A DNA stretch of 64,000 nucleotides. It comes from Hymenobacter convexus. Its GTDB lineage: Bacteria > Bacteroidota > Bacteroidia > Cytophagales > Hymenobacteraceae. The translations under genes and the position numbers were made by a program. Shown in pieces: positions 26,507-35,664 of this stretch. The notes under the pieces were generated by a model, which did not search any database, was not told where the DNA came from, and saw only the letters and a program-made list of their open reading frames with translations. The stretch lies in contig NZ_JAUQON010000012.1 of the NCBI RefSeq assembly GCF_030580955.1, positions 100,383 to 164,382 of the forward strand, in the 5' to 3' direction. How positions within the stretch are numbered: position 1 is the first letter of the stretch; each line of letters starts with the position of its first letter.

Positions 26507-27523
26507 ATGTCCACTCCCATTTCCACCGATATCTGCATTATCGGGGCCGGCCCGGTCGGTCTGTTTGCAGTATTTGAGGCGGGCTTGCTCAAGCTCCGCT
26601 GCCACGTTGTCGATGCCCTGCCGCAGCCCGGCGGGCAGCTCTCCGAGATTTATCCGAAAAAGCCGATTTACGACATTCCGGGTTTTCCCGAGGTGCTGGC
26701 CGGCGACCTGGTCGACAATCTGATGAAGCAGATTGAGCCCTTCCACCCCACCTTCACGCTGGGCGAGCGGGTGGAGAAATTTGAGAAGCTCGACGACGGC
26801 TCATTCCAGCTTTTTACCACCGACGGCACCGAAATCCACTGTAAGGCCGTGGCCATTGCCGGCGGCCTGGGCTCGTTCGAGCCGCGCAAGCCAGCCGTTG
26901 AAAACCTGGAGCATTTTGAAGGCGGCAAAGGCGTGCACTACATGGTGCGCGACCCTGAGCATTTCCGCGACAAAAAAATCGTCATCGCCGGCGGCGGCGA
27001 CTCGGCCCTCGACTGGACCAACTTCCTCGCCAACGTGGCCTCCGATGTGACGCTCGTGCACCGCGGCACCACTTTCCGCGGCGCCGCCGACTCGGCCGAA
27101 AAAGTGCAGAAACTGCACGAATCTGGCAAAATCAAGCTCGTGCTCAGCTCCAATGTGACGCACCTGCACGGCAACGGCATGCTGAAGGAAGTGACCATCA
27201 CCGGCAACGACGGCAAGGCCGAAACCGTGCCGCTCGACTGCTTCATCCCGCTGTTCGGCCTCACGCCCAAGCTCGGCCCCATCGGCGAGTGGGGCCTGGA
27301 AATCGAGAATGACGCCGTGAAAGTTGACACGCTCGACTACAGCACTTCGCTGCCCGGCGTGTTTGCCATCGGCGACATCAACACCTACCCCGGCAAGCTC
27401 AAGCTCATTCTTTGTGGTTTCCACGAGGCCGCGCTCATGTGCCAGGGCGCCTTCAAATACATCTTCCCCGACAAAAAGTACACGCTCAAGTACACGACCG
27501 TGAACGGGGCGCCTTCTATGTAA
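26507..27523 (+). CDS. Ferredoxin/flavodoxin-NADP reductase, thioredoxin-reductase-like
   Basis: A 338-residue FAD protein of the YumC type. The FAD site is CIIGAGPVGLFAVFEAG (near residue 8), the NADPH site VIAGGGDSALDWTNFLA (near 160), and the C-terminal FAD contact GVFAIGDINTYPGKLKL. The redox Cys pair of thioredoxin reductase is missing, as expected for this reductase class. It transfers electrons between NADPH and ferredoxin. A 2Fe-2S ferredoxin gene follows downstream on the same strand, separated by a palindromic element, which suggests the two are partners. Confidence 0.93.
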   Translation: MSTPISTDICIIGAGPVGLFAVFEAGLLKLRCHVVDALPQPGGQLSEIYPKKPIYDIPGFPEVLAGDLVDNLMKQIEPFHPTFTLGERVEKFEKLDDGSFQLFTTDGTEIHCKAVAIAGGLGSFEPRKPAVENLEHFEGGKGVHYMVRDPEHFRDKKIVIAGGGDSALDWTNFLANVASDVTLVHRGTTFRGAADSAEKVQKLHESGKIKLVLSSNVTHLHGNGMLKEVTITGNDGKAETVPLDCFIPLFGLTPKLGPIGEWGLEIENDAVKVDTLDYSTSLPGVFAIGDINTYPGKLKLILCGFHEAALMCQGAFKYIFPDKKYTLKYTTVNGAPSM

Positions 27524-27534
27524 TGGGGCAAAGC

Positions 27535-27642
27535 AGAACGTCATGCTGAGCTGAGCGGAAGCATCTCGCGCGCTGAAGTAATCCAACCGACAGGTTTACT
27601 CATGCACGCGAGATGCTTCGGCTTCGCTCAGCATGACGTTCT
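27535..27642. repeat. Palindromic element, family A
   Basis: Arms agaacgtcatgctgagctgag... and ...cttcgctcagcatgacgttct span the gap between the reductase and ferredoxin genes. The left arm has a small insertion (gctgagctgag). Confidence 0.9.
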
Positions 27643-27667
27643 TTTGTCACTCTCACCGAACCCACCT

Positions 27668-27994
27668 ATGACCGAAGATATCCGCATTTACGTCGAAGAC
27701 GCCCCCGGCCAACGCACCGAGCTCATCGGGCCTACTGACATGGGCCTCAGCCTGATGGAGCTGCTCAAAGCCAGCGGCTACGACATCATGGCCACCTGCG
27801 GCGGCATGGCCCTTTGCGCCACCTGCCACGTGGAGGTGCTGGCCGGCCCCGCCCTCCCCGAGCCCGAAGATGCCGAGCTCGACATGCTCGAAACCCTGCC
27901 CGTGGTGCACGAAGGCTCCCGCCTGAGCTGCCAAATCCGCCTCACGCCGCGCACCGACGGGCTGGTAGTGCGCTTGGCCCCCACGGGCGCGTAA
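27668..27994 (+). CDS. Adrenodoxin-type 2Fe-2S ferredoxin
   Basis: A 108-residue protein with the four cluster cysteines in the pattern of bacterial and mitochondrial ferredoxins: Cys44, Cys50, Cys53 and Cys88 (ATCGGMALCATCHVEV and LSCQI). It carries one electron to acceptors such as biosynthetic oxygenases or Fe-S assembly. The ATG at 27668 lies just past the palindromic element; an upstream ATG at 27602 would add a leader coded by that element. It pairs with the reductase just upstream. Confidence 0.93.
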   Translation: MTEDIRIYVEDAPGQRTELIGPTDMGLSLMELLKASGYDIMATCGGMALCATCHVEVLAGPALPEPEDAELDMLETLPVVHEGSRLSCQIRLTPRTDGLVVRLAPTGA

Positions 27995-28019
27995 GCAGCT
28001 AGTGTTGATAAGGGGCCAT

Positions 28020-28219
28020 CTGTCATTGCGAGGGCGCAGCCTGTGGCAACCGAAGGTCAGCGCAGCTAATCCGTCCTGTTCTCAGTGGCTCACCTCCTAA
28101 TGTGATAAAGCCCTAAAATGTGAAAAGCCCCGGCACTGCGCAGTGCCGGGGCTTTCTGATTAAAAAGCGTGTCTGGGATTGACAGGACGGATTGCTTCGG
28201 CTACGCCTCGCAATGACAG
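28020..28219. repeat. Long palindromic element with an internal terminator
   Basis: Outer ends ctgtcattgcgag and ctcgcaatgacag are inverse complements, and the inner pair taatccgtcctgt / acaggacggatt also matches. The centre holds a separate strong hairpin (28123-28155). It lies between the convergent ferredoxin and anti-sigma genes. Confidence 0.85.
28123..28155. terminator. Bidirectional Rho-independent terminator
   Basis: The stem aaaagccccggcactgc / gcagtgccggggcttt is perfect, with A and T runs at its ends, serving both the ferredoxin operon and the opposite sigma-factor operon. Confidence 0.85.
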
Positions 28220-28223
28220 GTGC

Positions 28224-28481
28224 TTATGCCCCCGCTTCGGCCAGCCGGGCCCGCATTCGCTCTTTGGCGGCTTCCGGCAGCGTGGGGCCGGAACTGGCCC
28301 GGCTGGCGGCCGCGACGCGGGCCCATTCGGCTATTAGCACCGTTTGCTTGGCGTAGCGGTTGCAGTAGGGGCAGTAGCGCAGGTGCAGCCACAGGCTGGC
28401 GCGCGTCCCCCACGGCAGGGCGCGGTCGGGCTGCTGGTCGAGCAGCCGGGTGGCGTTTTGGCAGTTGATGAGTCGTAGCAT
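28224..28481 (-). CDS. Zinc-finger anti-sigma-factor-like protein
   Basis: An 85-residue protein with the anti-sigma zinc-finger pattern: early Cys (LRLINC) and His-x3-Cys-x2-Cys (HLRYCPYCNRY). These proteins hold an ECF sigma factor inactive until a signal arrives. No transmembrane helix follows, so it would be a soluble sensor. It starts at the ATG 10 bases after the sigma-factor stop codon, typical of a sigma/anti-sigma pair. Confidence 0.75.
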   Translation of the reverse strand: MLRLINCQNATRLLDQQPDRALPWGTRASLWLHLRYCPYCNRYAKQTVLIAEWARVAAASRASSGPTLPEAAKERMRARLAEAGA

Positions 28482-28490
28482 TGCAAACAA

Positions 28491-29069
28491 TTAATTCTTG
28501 CCTAAGCCGTGTTTTTCGAGGCAGCGGCGCAGTTGGAGCTTGGCCCGGTGCACAATCACCCAGTAGTTGGCCGAGCTCAGGCCCAGTTCCTGACAAATTT
28601 CCTCGGCCGATAATTCCTCCACGAAGCGCATAGCAAACACGGCGCCCTGCTGTGCCGGCAGCCGCTGCTGGCAGCGCAGCAGGATGTCGTGCAGTTCCTG
28701 CTGCTCCAGCGCGGCGTCGGCGTTGAGCCAGCTGGCGGGGGCTTGCGGGCCGGTCCAGTGGCCGTTTTCAGGGTTGAAAAAATCGGCTTCGGTGGCGCCG
28801 CCCTCACCTATTTCGTCGAGGCTGACCTGCTTGCTGCGGGCCTGGCGCCGGTAGTAGTCGATGATTTTGCGCCGCAGAATCACGAACAGCCACGTCCGCT
28901 CCGACGCCTCGGCCCGGAAGGTGGCCAAGCCGTCGAGGGCGCTCAGGAAGGTCTCCTGCACCAGTTCTTCGGCCACGTCGGTGTCGCTCACGCGGCTGAG
29001 GGCAAAGCGGAAAAGCTCGTCGCCGTAGCGGGCGGGCCACTGCGCGGGAATGGGGATGGATGGGGTCAT
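28491..29069 (-). CDS. ECF-family RNA polymerase sigma factor
   Basis: A 192-residue sigma-70 ECF factor. Region 2 includes DELFRFALSRVSDTDVAEELVQETFLSAL and TWLFVILRRKIIDYYRR. Region 4 is LPAQQGAVFAMRFVEELSAEEICQELGLSSANYWVIVHRAKLQLRRCL, the helix-turn-helix that reads the -35 box. The zinc-finger protein encoded just downstream is its probable anti-sigma factor. A near-consensus box (TAATCTTG on the minus strand) lies about 40 bases upstream. Confidence 0.92.
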   Translation of the reverse strand: MTPSIPIPAQWPARYGDELFRFALSRVSDTDVAEELVQETFLSALDGLATFRAEASERTWLFVILRRKIIDYYRRQARSKQVSLDEIGEGGATEADFFNPENGHWTGPQAPASWLNADAALEQQELHDILLRCQQRLPAQQGAVFAMRFVEELSAEEICQELGLSSANYWVIVHRAKLQLRRCLEKHGLGKN

Positions 29070-29168
29070 GCAAGGCAGCGAGGGGCTGGGCCCGGCTCGC
29101 AGGGCAAGATTACGTCATCGGCCGAAAAAAAGGCGGTTTGTGCCTTTCTAAAGCAGGCTTTCCGCTTC

Positions 29169-29921
29169 TCATTCGGAGGGGAGGCTGGCCGCTGCAACCC
29201 CCACAATGCGCCGCGAAGCAGTTTCCTGCACCAAGGCCACCACGCGCACATGCGGCCGCTGCCAGGCGGCCGGCAGCGTGAGCGCCTGCGCCCCGCCGAA
29301 CGTCCCGTCGGCCCGCACGCGGCCCAGCGGAATCAGCTGGCGCACCACGGCCGCGTGGCGCAGCAGCCGGCCCGAATTTTCGCCCCGCCCCACCTGCGAC
29401 GACAAACCGCTTTCGGTGAGGGCCAGCAGCACCTCCACCGCGGGCGTGTCGGCGGGCAAGCTGCGCACGTGCACCTGCGCTTGTCCGTGGTCTACGGTCA
29501 GGCTCAGCGCCGCCGTGGGCAGAGTGGCGGCTTTGGCCACGGCGGCCTTCAGCTCGCTGGTGTGGCTGCCCACCAGCTCGTAGCGGCCATTCACCACGGC
29601 CTGGGGCGTGTAGGAGCCCGTGCCAAACTGCTGGGCATACTGGCGCTGCCGCGCGGTGAAAGCGGGCGCGGAAAAGGCGTCCTTCCACCCCAGCTTATTC
29701 CAGTAATCGACGTGTTCGCCAAGGACAATTACGTCGGCGCCGGGCACGGCCTGGGCGGCTTCCAGCTCGCGCAGGGCGGCGTCGGCCGCCGGGCAGCTGG
29801 AGCAGCCTTCGGAAGTGAACAGCTCCACCACCACCGGCACCCGCGCCGGCGTAGGCTTAGCGGGAGCCAGCGACACCAGCAAACCGCACAGCGGCAAGAT
29901 TAGCAACCCGTATTTTTTCAT
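29169..29921 (-). CDS. DUF1223 thioredoxin-fold secreted protein
   Basis: A 250-residue protein with a signal peptide and the DUF1223 signature VELFTSEGCSSCPAADAAL, giving a CxxC pair (Cys-Ser-Ser-Cys) as in thioredoxins, then YWNKLGWKDAFS and GTGSYTPQAVVNGRYELVGS. The family is thioredoxin-like, with its precise reaction unsettled. It should act in the periplasm in redox handling. Upstream and downstream genes are not obviously linked. Confidence 0.85.
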   Translation of the reverse strand: MKKYGLLILPLCGLLVSLAPAKPTPARVPVVVELFTSEGCSSCPAADAALRELEAAQAVPGADVIVLGEHVDYWNKLGWKDAFSAPAFTARQRQYAQQFGTGSYTPQAVVNGRYELVGSHTSELKAAVAKAATLPTAALSLTVDHGQAQVHVRSLPADTPAVEVLLALTESGLSSQVGRGENSGRLLRHAAVVRQLIPLGRVRADGTFGGAQALTLPAAWQRPHVRVVALVQETASRRIVGVAAASLPSE

Positions 29922-30042
29922 GGCCTGCGCGTTAAATCAATCCTAAAAAGGCACCATTACCGATTCTCGGTTGCAGACGACGCCACTGGGTTATCCTTAC
30001 AGCTGACGGGCATTCGGTGTTTGGCAGGCGCGCCACACTACC

Positions 30043-30076
30043 AAAAGCCCCCGCCGCGTTAGCAGCGAGGGCTTTT
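30043..30076 (-). terminator. Rho-independent terminator
   Basis: An imperfect stem aaaagcccccgccgc / gcagcgagggctttt, ending in T runs on both strands, lies just past the stop of the tandem NTF2-like gene. Confidence 0.75.
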
Positions 30077-30096
30077 CCAGTTCCTCAGACAGGTTT

Positions 30097-31026
30097 TTAG
30101 TTGTTGGGCCTTTTCAGGGACGACTGCCCGGCGCTGTTGCCCCCGCCCTGCAACGCCCCGGCGGTGGTACCGGGCACGGGCGCAAAGTTGAAAACTTCCA
30201 GCACCACGCGCCAGCCCGCCACGGCCTCGCGCCGCCAGATGCGCAGGTAGCTGCCCTTTTCCTCGGGGTGCTTGGCGGTGGCCATCCGGCGCAGGTCGCC
30301 CACCACGTAGCCAAGGTCGCCGGCGGCGGCCAGGTAGCCGGTGGTGGGGGCAAAAATGTAGCTGTCGCCCAGGTTTTTCATGTTGGCCACGGCGGCGGCG
30401 CCCTGCATCATCGACAGCCCCGGCCGGTAGAGGCGGGCCTCGGCGCTGAGCGCCTGCTCGTAGCTGGTGCCGGGCTTGGCCAGCTCGGCCGCAGCAAACT
30501 TGCGGTCCACGTCGAGGATGATGCCCGACGGGGCCATGCTGGGCGTGGCCACGGCGGCCTGCAAGCGGGGCTGGGGCACCGTGGCGGGCTTGGCCGGCGC
30601 GGCGCCGATGCGCTCGATGCCCATGTCGACGGCAAATTTCCAGGTGCCGTCGGGCTGCTTGCGCCACACGGTCACGTACTCGCCGGCGGCCTGGGGCTGG
30701 CCGTCTTTTAGCTGCGTCCAGGGGCCGGTGGTGTAGCCCAGGTCGCCCGACTGGGACACATCGGCCAGCACGGGGTACCACGTCAGGCGGGTGGTGGGCT
30801 GGGCCGGGCGGGCCTGCCAGGCCTCCTGGGCGTTCACCAGCTTGCCGCCTTCGGTCACAAACCCGGTGGGCGCGCTAAAAGCCAAAAAAGCGGCTTTGGA
30901 ACCTGCTTGGGTAGCCTGAGCAGCAAAGGAATTTTCAGCATCAATCACCGCCTGCCGGGCCTGGCCCCAGCTCCCGAAAGGCAGTCCCAGGGCCAATAGT
31001 GCTATAAGAGGCAAGGAATTCTTCAT
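30097..31026 (-). CDS. Secreted tandem SnoaL/DUF4440-like (NTF2-fold) protein
   Basis: A 309-residue protein with a signal peptide (ending near FGSWGQA) and two NTF2-like halves. The first is QAVIDAENSFAAQATQAGSKAAFLAF through GEYVTVWRKQPDGTWKFAVDMG; the second starts near DVDRKFAAAELAKPGTSYEQAL and ends in GSYLRIWRREAVAGWRVVLEV. Such folds often bind small hydrophobic ligands or act as cyclases and hydrolases; no catalytic set is visible. The ATG at 31026 was chosen because it starts a normal signal peptide. Confidence 0.75.
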   Translation of the reverse strand: MKNSLPLIALLALGLPFGSWGQARQAVIDAENSFAAQATQAGSKAAFLAFSAPTGFVTEGGKLVNAQEAWQARPAQPTTRLTWYPVLADVSQSGDLGYTTGPWTQLKDGQPQAAGEYVTVWRKQPDGTWKFAVDMGIERIGAAPAKPATVPQPRLQAAVATPSMAPSGIILDVDRKFAAAELAKPGTSYEQALSAEARLYRPGLSMMQGAAAVANMKNLGDSYIFAPTTGYLAAAGDLGYVVGDLRRMATAKHPEEKGSYLRIWRREAVAGWRVVLEVFNFAPVPGTTAGALQGGGNSAGQSSLKRPNN

Positions 31027-31188
31027 AATATACAAGGCTAATGGATTATCTAAAGCTAAGATAGTGAAGCCGGGATAATCACAATTCCAACGCGGCTTTC
31101 ATTTGCGCGGCAATGCCGTTCTTGCGGGCGCATTGGCCCTTGCTTGAGGCTTTAAGCCATTTCCCTCCGATTCATTTTTCTTGCTTTT

Positions 31189-31722
31189 ATGAAACTAGCC
31201 GACCTCACCGCCCGCGCCCGCCGCATCCGCCTCGTTCTCACCGACTGCGACGGCGTGCTCACTGACGGCGGAGTGTATTATTCCGAGCGCGGCGAGGAAA
31301 TGAAGCGGTTCAACATTCGCGACGGCATGGGCGTGGAGCGGCTGCGCAACCAGGGCATTGCCACGGGCATCATCACGGGCGAGGTGTCGCCGTCGGTGCG
31401 TACCCGGGCCGCCAAGCTGCGCATTGAGGAACTGCACCTCGGCATCAAGGACAAGCCGGCCTGCCTGCACGAAATCATGGCCCGCACGGGCCTGCACGCC
31501 GACGAAATTGCCTTCATCGGCGACGACACCAACGACCTCGAAATTCTGGCCCTGGTGGGCTTTTCGGCCTGCCCCGGCGATGCGACTTCCTTCGCCCGCG
31601 CCGCGGCCGACTTTCACTGCCAAGCCTACGGCGGGCACGGCTGCTTCCGCGAGCTGGCCGAGTTCATCATCGCTGCCCAGGGCCACGCCCAGCCGCCGGT
31701 CGACGATAAGGGCAGCGAGTAG
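31189..31722 (+). CDS. KdsC-like HAD phosphatase (3-deoxy-D-manno-octulosonate 8-phosphate phosphatase type)
   Basis: A 177-residue HAD enzyme without cap domain. Motif I is LTDCDGVLTDGG (Asp19 and Asp21), motif II IITGE, motif III K (IKDKPACL), and motif IV IGDDTNDLEIL. Length and motifs match KdsC, which removes phosphate from KDO 8-phosphate in lipopolysaccharide biosynthesis. A related sugar-phosphate phosphatase (for example KDN-9-phosphatase) has the same motifs, and other kds genes are not in the window. Confidence 0.85.
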   Translation: MKLADLTARARRIRLVLTDCDGVLTDGGVYYSERGEEMKRFNIRDGMGVERLRNQGIATGIITGEVSPSVRTRAAKLRIEELHLGIKDKPACLHEIMARTGLHADEIAFIGDDTNDLEILALVGFSACPGDATSFARAAADFHCQAYGGHGCFRELAEFIIAAQGHAQPPVDDKGSE

Positions 31723-31731
31723 CTTTTGCCG

Positions 31732-32382
31732 CTACTCCGGCAGCAGGCCCTGGCTGGCGGCCAGCCGGATGAGGGCGGCCGTGTTGCGCGACTGGGTCTT
31801 GTCCATGATGTTTTGGCGGTGGGTTTCGACGGTGCGCTTGCTGGTGAAGAGCTTGAGGGCAATTTCGGCGTTGGTGAGGCCGGCCGCCACCAGGCCCAGC
31901 ACCTCCATTTCGCGCTTGCTCAGGCCGAGGGCCACGCGGGCGGCGTCGCCGTCGGCGGGGGCGCTGGCGTAGTGCCGGGCCAGCAGCGCCACCCCGATGG
32001 CCGAACACAGAAAAGGCCGGCCCGCCGCCACGGTGCCCAGGCCGTGCAGCAGCTCGGCGGACTGGGCGTTTTTCAGCACGTAGCCGTGGGCGCCCAGGTC
32101 GAAGGCGCGCGCCACGTAGTGCTCGTTGGTGAGCTCGCCGCGCGCCAGCACGCGCAGCTGGGGGTATTGGCCGCGCAGGGCGGGCAGCAGGGCCAGCGCA
32201 TCGGGGCCGGGCAGGTTCAGGTCGAGGAGCACGACGGTGGGCGTGGCGGTGCTCAACTGGGCCAGCAGTTCATCGCCGGTGCCGGCTTCACCCACTATGT
32301 CGAGGCCGGGCGCTGCCGCCAAACCGCGGCGCAACACTTCGCGTGTGGGCGCGTGGCCGTCGGAGAGAAGCAGGCGAATCAT
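31732..32382 (-). CDS. NarL/FixJ-type response regulator with altered acidic pocket
   Basis: A 216-residue protein. The receiver has the phospho-acceptor Asp54 (VVLLDLNLPG) but only one acid at the metal site (LLLSDGHAPTR, where neighbouring regulators have DD). The C-terminal LuxR-type helix-turn-helix is LSKREMEVLGLVAAGLTNAEIALKLFTSKRTVETHRQNI. It is a close paralogue of the regulator at 32657, which is divergently transcribed across about 270 bases. No kinase is next to it. The missing acid could weaken phosphorylation. Confidence 0.88.
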   Translation of the reverse strand: MIRLLLSDGHAPTREVLRRGLAAAPGLDIVGEAGTGDELLAQLSTATPTVVLLDLNLPGPDALALLPALRGQYPQLRVLARGELTNEHYVARAFDLGAHGYVLKNAQSAELLHGLGTVAAGRPFLCSAIGVALLARHYASAPADGDAARVALGLSKREMEVLGLVAAGLTNAEIALKLFTSKRTVETHRQNIMDKTQSRNTAALIRLAASQGLLPE

Positions 32383-32656
32383 GTTGTAGAAAAAGGAAGC
32401 AAAGGCAAGAATCGAGGTAAACCATTTTTTGATTTAAAAATTCAAAAAACGATTTTTAGCACCCCGAAAGTACAAGTGTGGGCAAGCTCAACCCTAGGCC
32501 CCCTAAGTAAAAGCCGTATAAATCCCTTCGAAACACAAGGCCTACACCATCGATTTCGTACAAATACGGAGCCCTGTTTTCCGTATACAGGCGTTGGCCC
32601 AACCTTGTGCGCCACTACCCGTTTCGACCTTTGCCATACACTTCCCTTTTCCTGCT

Positions 32657-33313
32657 ATGACCCGCATCTTACTAGCCGACGACCACACCATTCTGCGCGA
32701 CGGCATACGGGCGTTGCTTTCCACCGCCCCCGACCTGGAGGTGGTGGGCGAAGCCAGCAACGGCGCCGAGGTGCTGACCATCCTCGAAACCACCCCCGCC
32801 GACGTGGTGCTGATGGACGTGCAGATGCCCGTGCTCGATGGCTTTGCCACCATGCCCGAGCTGCGCCAGCGTTTTCCGGAGGTGCACGTGCTGGTGCTCA
32901 CCATGCTCGACCACGAAAACTACGTGGCCCGCATGCTGGAAGCCGGCGCGCTGGGCTACGTGCTCAAAAATGCCGCCATCACCGAAATCATGTACGCCAT
33001 TCGGACAGTGGCGGCCGGCAACCCGTTTTTGTGCACCGAAATCGGGCTCAACATGCTTTATAAAGCCGTGGCCACTTCAGGCAGCGCCTTGCCCGACGAA
33101 ATCAGCAGCCACGCCGGGGCCGACCTCACCGCCCGCGAGTTGGAGGTGCTCAAGCTCATTGCCGAAGGCCTCACCAACGGCGAAATTGCCGACAAGCTCT
33201 TCACCAGCAAGCGCACCATCGAAACCCACCGCCAAAACATCATCGCCAAAACCCAGGCCAAGAACACGGCCGCCCTCATCAAGCTGGCCGTGGGCCGCGG
33301 GCTGATTTCGTAG
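32657..33313 (+). CDS. NarL/FixJ-type response regulator
   Basis: A 218-residue receiver plus LuxR-type HTH. The receiver is intact: LLADDHTILRD, VVLMDVQMPVLDG (Asp55) and a conserved Lys (GYVLKNA). The HTH reads LTARELEVLKLIAEGLTNGEIADKLFTSKRTIETHRQ, with about three-quarters of the C-terminal residues shared with the regulator encoded on the opposite strand. The ATG at 32657 starts the receiver; an earlier ATG at 32594 adds an unrelated leader. Confidence 0.9.
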   Translation: MTRILLADDHTILRDGIRALLSTAPDLEVVGEASNGAEVLTILETTPADVVLMDVQMPVLDGFATMPELRQRFPEVHVLVLTMLDHENYVARMLEAGALGYVLKNAAITEIMYAIRTVAAGNPFLCTEIGLNMLYKAVATSGSALPDEISSHAGADLTARELEVLKLIAEGLTNGEIADKLFTSKRTIETHRQNIIAKTQAKNTAALIKLAVGRGLIS

Positions 33314-33316
33314 CCA

Positions 33317-34078
33317 TTAGTCCAGCAGGCCGCCCACTGTGCCGATGGTGAGGGCCACGATGACGGTATTGAACAGAAACGCCACGCAGCCGTGGAGCAG
33401 CGCCACGCCGCGCAACTCGCGGTTGGCAATGGCGATGTCGGCGGTTTGGGCCGTCATGCCGATGACGAAGGAGAAATAGGCGAAATCGATGTAATTGGGC
33501 TTGAGTTTGGGTTTGTTTTCGTCGCCCTGGTCATCGGGAAACACGAGGCCGCCGACATCGCGGCCGGTTTCTTCGTCCTGGTCGTAGTAGGTATGGGCGT
33601 AGCGCAAGGTGAACACCAGGTGCACCAGCGCCCAGGCCAGCACCACCGCCGCCACGCTGAGCAGCACGTGCAGGGTGCAAACGTGCGGCGGCAGCTTATC
33701 GAGCCCGCGCAACAGGCCCACTACCGCGCCCAGGCTGGCCAGGGCCGCCACCAGCACCAGCACGAAACCCAGGGTGCGGGGCAGGTCTTCGGTGCCGGCC
33801 ACGCAACGAATATCTTCGGTGTCGGCCTCCCACATGCCCAGCAGCACCTGCACCAAATCGGCCGCTCCGAACCCAACCCAGCCCATAACGGTGCGGGCCA
33901 GCGGGCCGATTTCGGCAGGCGCTATCCAAGGAGCCAGGGCCCGCGGAAGCAGCCAGGCGGTCAGGCTTCCCACCAGCAGCGCCAGCCCCAGCCGCCAGCG
34001 CACGTCGAGCGAGCGGACCAGCTCGGCAGGGGTTTTCTCGGGCGTGGTATCGGGGGCAGATGCGCGTTTCTTGCTCAT
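33317..34078 (-). CDS. DUF1345 family membrane protein
   Basis: A 253-residue protein with five or six hydrophobic helices and the DUF1345 end block NYIDFAYFSFVIGMTAQTADI...VALLHGCVAFLFNTVIVALTI. The family is bacterial inner-membrane protein of unknown function. The gene converges on the second response regulator with only three bases between stops. Confidence 0.88.
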   Translation of the reverse strand: MSKKRASAPDTTPEKTPAELVRSLDVRWRLGLALLVGSLTAWLLPRALAPWIAPAEIGPLARTVMGWVGFGAADLVQVLLGMWEADTEDIRCVAGTEDLPRTLGFVLVLVAALASLGAVVGLLRGLDKLPPHVCTLHVLLSVAAVVLAWALVHLVFTLRYAHTYYDQDEETGRDVGGLVFPDDQGDENKPKLKPNYIDFAYFSFVIGMTAQTADIAIANRELRGVALLHGCVAFLFNTVIVALTIGTVGGLLD

Positions 34079-34160
34079 GGGGCCGCCAAGGTAGGGCCGG
34101 GCGGGCGGTTGCTCCCAGCCGAAAAAAGCAAAAAGCCCTGCCCGGCTGTTATTTCGTGGT

Positions 34161-35651
34161 ATGAACGCAGCTCCCCTTTCCGGCCTCTACGCGCCCTCGC
34201 TCGCCCTCGTCACCGACCTGTACCAGCTCACCATGGCCTACGGCTACTGGCAGCAGGGCATGCAGGACCGCGAGGCCGTGTTTCACCTGTACTTCCGCAA
34301 GGCCCCGTTTCAGGGCGGCTACGCGGTGGCGGCCGGGCTGGCGCTGGCCGTGGATTGGGTCGAAAACCTACATTTCTCGGATGATGACCTGGCTTACCTC
34401 GGCAGCCTGCGCGGCAGCAAAGGCGGCGTGATGTTCCCACCGGAATTTCTGGAATACCTGCGCCAGCTGAAATTCACCTGCGACATTGATGCCGTGGCCG
34501 AGGGCACTGTGGTGTTCGGCAACGAGCCGCTGATACGGGTGCGCGGGCCGCTGCTACAGGCCCAACTGCTGGAAACGGCCCTGCTCACGCTGGTCAATTT
34601 CCAGACCCTAATTGCCACCAAAGCGGCTCGGATTCGCGAGGCCACCGGCCCTGCGGACCAGATTCTGGAGTTTGGCCTGCGCCGCGCCCAGGGTTTCGAT
34701 GGCGGCCTGGGGGCCAGCCGGGCGGCTTTTCTGGGCGGCGCCGATGCGACCAGCAACGTGCTGGCCGGGCAGCGCTACGGCATTCCGGTGCGCGGCACGC
34801 ACGCCCACAGCTGGGTGATGTCGTTTGAGGACGAAACGCAGGCGTTTTCTGCCTACGCGCAGGCGTTCCCCGACGACTCGGTGTTTCTGGTCGATACCTA
34901 TGACACCATTGAGGGCGTGCGCCGGGCCATTTCGGTGGCGCGCGAGATGCGGGCCAAGGGCCACGAACTGGCCGGCATTCGGCTCGACTCGGGCGATTTG
35001 GCCTACCTCAGCCGCGAGGCGCGGGCGGTGCTGGATGAAGCAGGATTCACCGAAACGCGCATCGTGGCCAGCAACGACTTGGAGGAAAACCTCATCACCA
35101 GCCTCAAGCAGCAGGGCGCCCGCATCGATACCTGGGGCGTGGGTACGCAGCTCGTGACGGCCTACAACCAAGCCGCGCTGGGGGGCGTGTACAAGCTGGC
35201 CGCCCTGCGCAAGGCCGACGATTCGGGCTGGGATTTCACCATCAAGCTCTCCGAGCAAGTAGCCAAAACCAGCATTCCGGGCATTTTGCAGGTGCGCCGC
35301 TACCTCAACGAGTACGGCAAGCCCCGCGCCGACATGCTCTACAACACCGCCGCGCCCCTCCCCGACCAGCTCACCCTCATCGACCCGGCCGACATCACCC
35401 GCCGCCTCGCCATCAAGCCCGAAACCAAGTTCCGCGAGCTGCTGGAGCCGGTGTTCCGCGCCGGCAAGCGGGTGCTGGACCTGCCCACCCTGGCCGAAAG
35501 CCGCGCCCACGCCCAGCGCGAAGTACAGAGCCTCGACCCCAGCATCCGCCGCTTCCTCAACCCCCACACCTACCCCGTGGGCCTGGAAAAAACCCTGTGC
35601 GAGTATCGCACGGAGCTTATTCTGGAGAAGAAGCCGGTGCGCGGGGCGTAG
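34161..35651 (+). CDS. pncB: Nicotinate phosphoribosyltransferase
   Basis: A 496-residue enzyme of NAD salvage, which joins nicotinate to PRPP with ATP use. Signatures are LVTDLYQLTMAYGYWQ at the N-terminus, EFGLRRAQGFDGGLGASRAAFLGG, VRGTHAHSWVMSF with the His that is phosphorylated, and IRLDSGDLAYLSREAR with the PRPP-binding Asp. The length fits the long bacterial type. The gene stands alone. Confidence 0.93.
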   Translation: MNAAPLSGLYAPSLALVTDLYQLTMAYGYWQQGMQDREAVFHLYFRKAPFQGGYAVAAGLALAVDWVENLHFSDDDLAYLGSLRGSKGGVMFPPEFLEYLRQLKFTCDIDAVAEGTVVFGNEPLIRVRGPLLQAQLLETALLTLVNFQTLIATKAARIREATGPADQILEFGLRRAQGFDGGLGASRAAFLGGADATSNVLAGQRYGIPVRGTHAHSWVMSFEDETQAFSAYAQAFPDDSVFLVDTYDTIEGVRRAISVAREMRAKGHELAGIRLDSGDLAYLSREARAVLDEAGFTETRIVASNDLEENLITSLKQQGARIDTWGVGTQLVTAYNQAALGGVYKLAALRKADDSGWDFTIKLSEQVAKTSIPGILQVRRYLNEYGKPRADMLYNTAAPLPDQLTLIDPADITRRLAIKPETKFRELLEPVFRAGKRVLDLPTLAESRAHAQREVQSLDPSIRRFLNPHTYPVGLEKTLCEYRTELILEKKPVRGA

Positions 35652-35664
35652 AACCAATCTTGGC

